Shown here: positions 60,442 to 64,000 of the stretch, one piece after another
How the letters are laid out: each line of letters opens with the position of its first letter
How positions within the stretch are numbered: position 1 is the first letter of the stretch
Source: JAHEME01 sp034435035
GTDB lineage: Bacteria; Chloroflexota; Anaerolineae; Aggregatilineales; UBA3940
Length of the DNA: 64,000 nt
NCBI GenBank assembly: GCA_034435035.1
Contig: DAOTXW010000061.1
Span: 1-64,000, forward strand
Direction of reading: 5' to 3'
Program-made: the position numbers and the translations under genes
Notes under the pieces: generated by a model
The model's database searches: none
Seen by the model: the letters and a program-made list of their open reading frames with translations, nothing else
What the model was told of the DNA's origin: nothing

Positions 60442-62781
60442 ATGAACGCTCCGCCGCGCTCCGGCGTCCGGCTGCCTGATCTGATTCTGGCTGCACTGGT
60501 GCTGACCGCCCTGTTCGGGCTGGCGCTGGGCAGCCTGCTGCGCGCTTCGCCTACCTTTGACGAGGGTTTCTACATCGCCCGCGGCTGGGCTTTCCTGCGC
60601 ACGGGGACGCTGCTGCCGCTGGGTCACCCCCCGCTGACCAACCTGCTCAGCGGGCTGGGCGTCCTGCTGGAGCCGGGCCTGCCCGACCCCGCCGCGCTGG
60701 ATGGCTGGGCGGCGCTGGACGCGGAGCGAGTCAGCGAAGACCTGCTGTGGCGGCAGGGCATCGCCACCACGCGGGTGGTGACGCTGGCCCGGCTGCCGAT
60801 CGTGTGGCTGGGCGTGCTGCTGGGCGCGCTGGTCTACCGCTGGGGGCGTGAGGTGTACGGGCCGAACAGTGCCCTGCTGGCGCTGATGCTCACCGCCTTC
60901 TGCCCGAATATGCTGGCGCACACCGGGCTGGCGACCACCGATCTGGGGGTGGCGGCCTTCAGCCTGGCCAGCCTGTACGCCTGGAGCCGCACGCTGCGGC
61001 GGCCCTCGCGGGGGTGGCTGCTGATCAGCGGGATCCTGTTCGGGCTGGCGCAGAGCGCCAAGTTCAGCGCCCTGTGGCTGCTGCCCGCGCTGGGGATCAT
61101 GGGGCTGTGGGCAGCCCTGCGGAGGCGCTCAGCGGGCGGCGGCGGGCTGGCCGGGCGCCTCCTGCGGGCGGCAGGCCAGCTGGGTGCGCTGACTGCCATC
61201 GGCGCGGTCGTGCTGTGGGCCACCTATCTGTTCCGGCTGCGCGTCTACCCCCTCGACCTGTACGCGGCGGAGTTCCAGCACTTCCTGGAGCTGGCTGCCG
61301 GCGGCCACAGCGCCTATCTGCTGGGCCGTTTCTCCACCAGCGGCTGGTGGTACTATCACCCGCTCGCGCTGGCCGTCAAGACCCCGCTGCCGGCGCTGGC
61401 GCTGTTGGCGCTGGCGATCGTGCTGGCGGCGGGCCGCGAGATGCGCCCCCGCGAGTGGGAGATCGCCTTTCCCGCGCTGTTCTACCTGGGCCTGACGATG
61501 CTCGGGACGCTGAATGTCGGCGTGCGCTATCTGCTGCCGATGATCCCGCTGATGTACCTGTTCAGCGCGCGGGTGGCCTACGGAGAGCGCCAGTCCGGGC
61601 CGATCCGGGCCGGCGCGCTGGCGATCATCGCGCTCTGGCATATCGGCGTCAGCCTGTGGAGCTACCCCCACTATCTGGCCTACTTCAACGCGGCGGCGGG
61701 CGGGCCGGATCACGGCTACCGCGTGCTGGCCGACTCGAACCTCGACTGGGGGCAGGACCTGCCGGGGCTGGCCGCCTACCTTCAGCAGCGCGGCGCCGCC
61801 GGGCCGATCTACCTGAGCTACTTCGGCCAGGCCGACCCGGCCTACTACGGCATCGAGTATGTGGCGCTGCCGGGCTGGCCGCCCCCGCCCCCCGACCCGG
61901 ACCGCCCGCCCTTCCGCCCGATGAACCCCGCGCCGGGGCTGTATGCCATCAGCGCGTCGAATCTGGTCGGCGTGCAGTCCTACGAGCCGGATACGTTCGG
62001 CTACTTCCGGGCGCGGGAGCCGGTGGCGCGCATCGGGCACAGCATTTTCATCTATGAGGTGGGGCCGGATCGGCTGGCCGCCAGCCCGCAGACCCGCCCG
62101 TGGTTCGCCCAGTGCGCCGCCCCGGAGCCGTCGGAATCGGCGCGGGCGCTGCGCCGCCTGACGGGGGTGCGCAGCCTGCAGATGGTGTACTTCGACTGCA
62201 CCCAGGCGCTGCCCTTCCCGCCGGGGCCGGGCTGGCTGCTGATCCAGGAAGGGCTGGAGCCGGTGATCGACCTCGGCCCGCCGGGCTACCTGGCCCGCTT
62301 CCCGGACGGGTCGCCCCGCTACCGGGTCTGGCTGATCGAGGCGCCGCCCCCGCCCCCCGAATCCAGCGTGGAGTTCCCGCTGGTCCCGCTGCCGCTGCCC
62401 ATCGCGGCCCATGTGGAGCTGCTCGGTTACCGGCTGGAGCCGGGGAGCGTGCCGCCCGGCGGCGAACTGACGCTGACGGGCTGGTGGCGCGTGCGGGAGC
62501 CGCCCCCGCCGCCAGTGTCGATCTTCGCGCACCTGCGGCGCCCCGATGAAAGCCTGCTGGTGGCGGCGGACGGGCTGGGCATGCCCGCCGAAGGGTGGCT
62601 GCCGGGGATGGTGATCGTGCAGCAGCACCGCTTCGCGGTGCCGCCGGATGCCGCTGTCGGCAGCTATACGCTGGCCGTGGGACTGTACTCGCTCAGCAGC
62701 GGGGAACGTTACCCGGTCGCGGAATCCGGCGACCGGGTCATCGATGGCATTGTGCTGCGAACGGTCTCGATCGGGCCGTGA
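60442..62781 (+). CDS. PMT-type membrane glycosyltransferase with C-terminal beta domain
   Basis: A 779-residue GT-C-fold protein. The first extracytoplasmic loop has the acidic pair in PTFDEGFYIARGW (about 37-49) and GHPPLTNLL. The family-typical TGLATTDLGVAAFSLASLYA and GLAQSAKFSALWLLPAL lie in the second and third loops. About eleven helices run to residue 410. NLDWGQDLPGLAAYLQQRG starts a soluble region. The last 130 residues form the same beta-sandwich as in the 45029-47374 protein (PPGGELTLTGWWRV, FAHLRRPDES, AVGSYTLAVGLYSLSSG). It probably glycosylates lipids or surface proteins. The start has GAGGAAG upstream. Confidence 0.85.
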   Translation: MNAPPRSGVRLPDLILAALVLTALFGLALGSLLRASPTFDEGFYIARGWAFLRTGTLLPLGHPPLTNLLSGLGVLLEPGLPDPAALDGWAALDAERVSEDLLWRQGIATTRVVTLARLPIVWLGVLLGALVYRWGREVYGPNSALLALMLTAFCPNMLAHTGLATTDLGVAAFSLASLYAWSRTLRRPSRGWLLISGILFGLAQSAKFSALWLLPALGIMGLWAALRRRSAGGGGLAGRLLRAAGQLGALTAIGAVVLWATYLFRLRVYPLDLYAAEFQHFLELAAGGHSAYLLGRFSTSGWWYYHPLALAVKTPLPALALLALAIVLAAGREMRPREWEIAFPALFYLGLTMLGTLNVGVRYLLPMIPLMYLFSARVAYGERQSGPIRAGALAIIALWHIGVSLWSYPHYLAYFNAAAGGPDHGYRVLADSNLDWGQDLPGLAAYLQQRGAAGPIYLSYFGQADPAYYGIEYVALPGWPPPPPDPDRPPFRPMNPAPGLYAISASNLVGVQSYEPDTFGYFRAREPVARIGHSIFIYEVGPDRLAASPQTRPWFAQCAAPEPSESARALRRLTGVRSLQMVYFDCTQALPFPPGPGWLLIQEGLEPVIDLGPPGYLARFPDGSPRYRVWLIEAPPPPPESSVEFPLVPLPLPIAAHVELLGYRLEPGSVPPGGELTLTGWWRVREPPPPPVSIFAHLRRPDESLLVAADGLGMPAEGWLPGMVIVQQHRFAVPPDAAVGSYTLAVGLYSLSSGERYPVAESGDRVIDGIVLRTVSIGP

Positions 62782-62794
62782 ACAACCGGCCGAT

Positions 62795-63967
62795 CTAGGA
62801 CCAGTTCACGCGCAGGTCAAAGCCGCGCTTCTTCAATTCCTCCGCGAAGGCCGGGCCGGGGATGGCCAGTTCGACCGGCACGCCGCCCCGCGGCGTCTGC
62901 CCGCGAGCGTGCGCCTCGCTGATGATGGCTGCGTGCCAGCCCGTGGTGCGCTCCATCGCCGTGAAGCCGGTCGCCTCGTCCTTCCAGTCGAACAGATCGA
63001 CGATCACCTCCGCCTCCTGGCCGCCTTTCAGGCCGTGCCCGATCACCCGCACCACCACCAGATCGCGTTCATCGGGGCGGGCATAGAGCTTCGGGCCGAG
63101 CACGGCGTGCAGCACGTGGCGCGGGATCACCGGCTGGCCGTCCACCTCGACGGGATCCAGTTCCAGCAGGCCGGCATCGTTGAACGCTTTCCACTGGACG
63201 TAGTGCCCCGGCCAGCGGACGGTCTTATTCTGGAGGGTGCGCAGCCGGCCCTCAAACGTCCAGGGCATGGTGCTGGTGCCGCCCGCCGTGGTGAACGCCT
63301 CCAGCTGGCCGATCGGCTCCGGGAAGTCCACCAGCTCGTACTCCAGGAAGCACGGCATTTCGATGGCTTTGCCGTCGCGGATGAACAGCGTCGTGCCGAA
63401 GTACTCGTTGGTCAGCCCTTCGATGTTGAAGGTGAGGATGTAGCGCCAGGGCGGCTGCGGATCGGCGGGGATGCCGCCGTCGTACATGATGATGTCGCGG
63501 GGCTCGTCGAACAGGCTCATGGTGTAGGCGCACAGCGAGTTGCCCAGGCCGGGCACCTGCCCGCAGTCGGGCGTCAGGGTGATGCCGGCGGCCCTGGCCT
63601 GCGCGTCCAGGTCGAGCTGCTGGCGGGTGATGCCGGTGTTGCCGCCGAAGTCGGCCATGCTGGCGCGGGCGCGGATGGCCGCGTGCGCCAGGCTGAGGTT
63701 GAAAAAGTACGGCACGCCGGAGACGAACGCCTGCACGCCGCTGCCGGTCAGCAGGGCGACCACGGCGTCCTGATCGCGCACGTCCAGCGCGGCGGGGCGG
63801 GCGACCTCGCGGCCGGCCAGCCGGTTGACGCGGGCGGCGGCACGCTCGGCCTGCGCCAGGTCAAGGTCGGCCAGCACGATCAGGTCGGCCTCGCCGTGCA
63901 TGGCCATATCATAGGCGGACGCCGTCCCCTGCCGCCCGGAACCGAGGACTGCATAGCGGTATCCCAT
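62795..63967 (-). CDS. Saccharopine/lysine dehydrogenase-like oxidoreductase
   Basis: A 390-residue NAD(P)-dependent enzyme of the saccharopine dehydrogenase/lysine 6-dehydrogenase group. The Rossmann start is YAVLGSGRQGTASAYDMAMH (3-22), followed by VLADLDLAQAERAAARVN. Typical blocks are SGVPYFFNLSLAHAAI, ASMADFGGNTGITRQQLDLD and the active-site LTPDCGQVPGLGNSL (about 133-147). The C-terminal domain contains FTTAGGTSTMPWTFEGRL and YVQWKAFNDAGLL. The substrate may be lysine or another diamino acid. The start has AGGAGG about eight bases upstream. It converges with the glycosyltransferase gene, leaving 13 bases between stops. Confidence 0.85.
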   Translation of the reverse strand: MGYRYAVLGSGRQGTASAYDMAMHGEADLIVLADLDLAQAERAAARVNRLAGREVARPAALDVRDQDAVVALLTGSGVQAFVSGVPYFFNLSLAHAAIRARASMADFGGNTGITRQQLDLDAQARAAGITLTPDCGQVPGLGNSLCAYTMSLFDEPRDIIMYDGGIPADPQPPWRYILTFNIEGLTNEYFGTTLFIRDGKAIEMPCFLEYELVDFPEPIGQLEAFTTAGGTSTMPWTFEGRLRTLQNKTVRWPGHYVQWKAFNDAGLLELDPVEVDGQPVIPRHVLHAVLGPKLYARPDERDLVVVRVIGHGLKGGQEAEVIVDLFDWKDEATGFTAMERTTGWHAAIISEAHARGQTPRGGVPVELAIPGPAFAEELKKRGFDLRVNWS

Positions 63968-64000
63968 CGAATTGCCTCCTGCTGGTAACAGAGTACAGTA

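Overview
The window is a dense, high-GC (roughly two thirds G+C by eye), ordinary-looking bacterial chromosome segment. It holds about 57 genes on both strands, many in short operons with ATGA overlaps. The gene mix suggests a Chloroflexota (Anaerolineae-like) bacterium: PMT-type glycosyltransferases ending in a beta-sandwich domain, Pro/Thr-rich lipoproteins, a DUF11 surface protein with an LPXTG-type tail, a bacterial eRF1-like protein and a menaquinone-type Fe-S oxidoreductase. This assignment is inference; no rRNA or tRNA gene was seen. Promoters fit a housekeeping sigma factor (TTGNNN-16/18-TANNNT) and several recur with TATACT or TAGAAT -10 boxes.

Layout. 0.3-6.4 kb: a secreted protein, CorA, a receiver/kinase hybrid, a Trm112-like protein, a lone receiver, a membrane protein, a CBS-pair protein and a lipoprotein cytochrome c. 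6.5-9.7 kb: an SGNH hydrolase, then an N-acylamino acid racemase/OSBS-type enolase overlapping a GNAT acyltransferase. 10.0-15.4 kb: one giant DUF11 repeat protein. 15.5-18.0 kb: an islet of visibly lower GC with an ECF sigma factor carrying a SnoaL-like tail and three small proteins, followed by a secreted beta-helix protein. 19.6-27.1 kb: comM, a DksA/TraR zinc finger, rluD, a DinB-like protein, an ABC-F gene remnant, then pfkA-rsgA-metallohydrolase-membrane protein. 27.2-30.5 kb: a MacB-like ABC exporter with a near-consensus promoter and a candidate operator. 30.6-38.7 kb: fabF and an M20 peptidase, then a branched-chain 2-oxoacid dehydrogenase operon (DUF169, E1alpha, E1beta, SGNH, E2) without E3. 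38.8-41.6 kb: a large Fe-S/membrane oxidoreductase and a lipoprotein.

41.7-48.1 kb: a small basic protein, a PPOX-like protein, a 105-residue protein whose domain recurs fused to the glycosidase-like protein next door, a DUF952 protein, a glycosyltransferase and a pncC-type cinA. 48.1-49.8 kb: a structured RNA on the minus strand with 6S-like architecture, two palindromes, crcB, a DUF190 gene and ridA. 50-54.7 kb: two small exported proteins, murJ (apparently leaderless), a DUF212 gene, xseB and xseA. 54.9-64 kb: ribokinase coupled to a nucleoside hydrolase, a CbpA-type J protein, a HtrA-type protease, an eRF1-like protein, a second glycosyltransferase and a saccharopine dehydrogenase-like protein.

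How the parts may work together. The 2-oxoacid dehydrogenase, the ETF-quinone-type Fe-S oxidoreductase and the racemase/acyltransferase pair all point to amino-acid use. The nucleoside hydrolase and ribokinase form a ribose salvage pair. The most unusual material is the duplicated unnamed domain at 42.7-44.6 kb, and the 48.1-48.4 kb intergenic region with its structured RNA and tandem palindromes.
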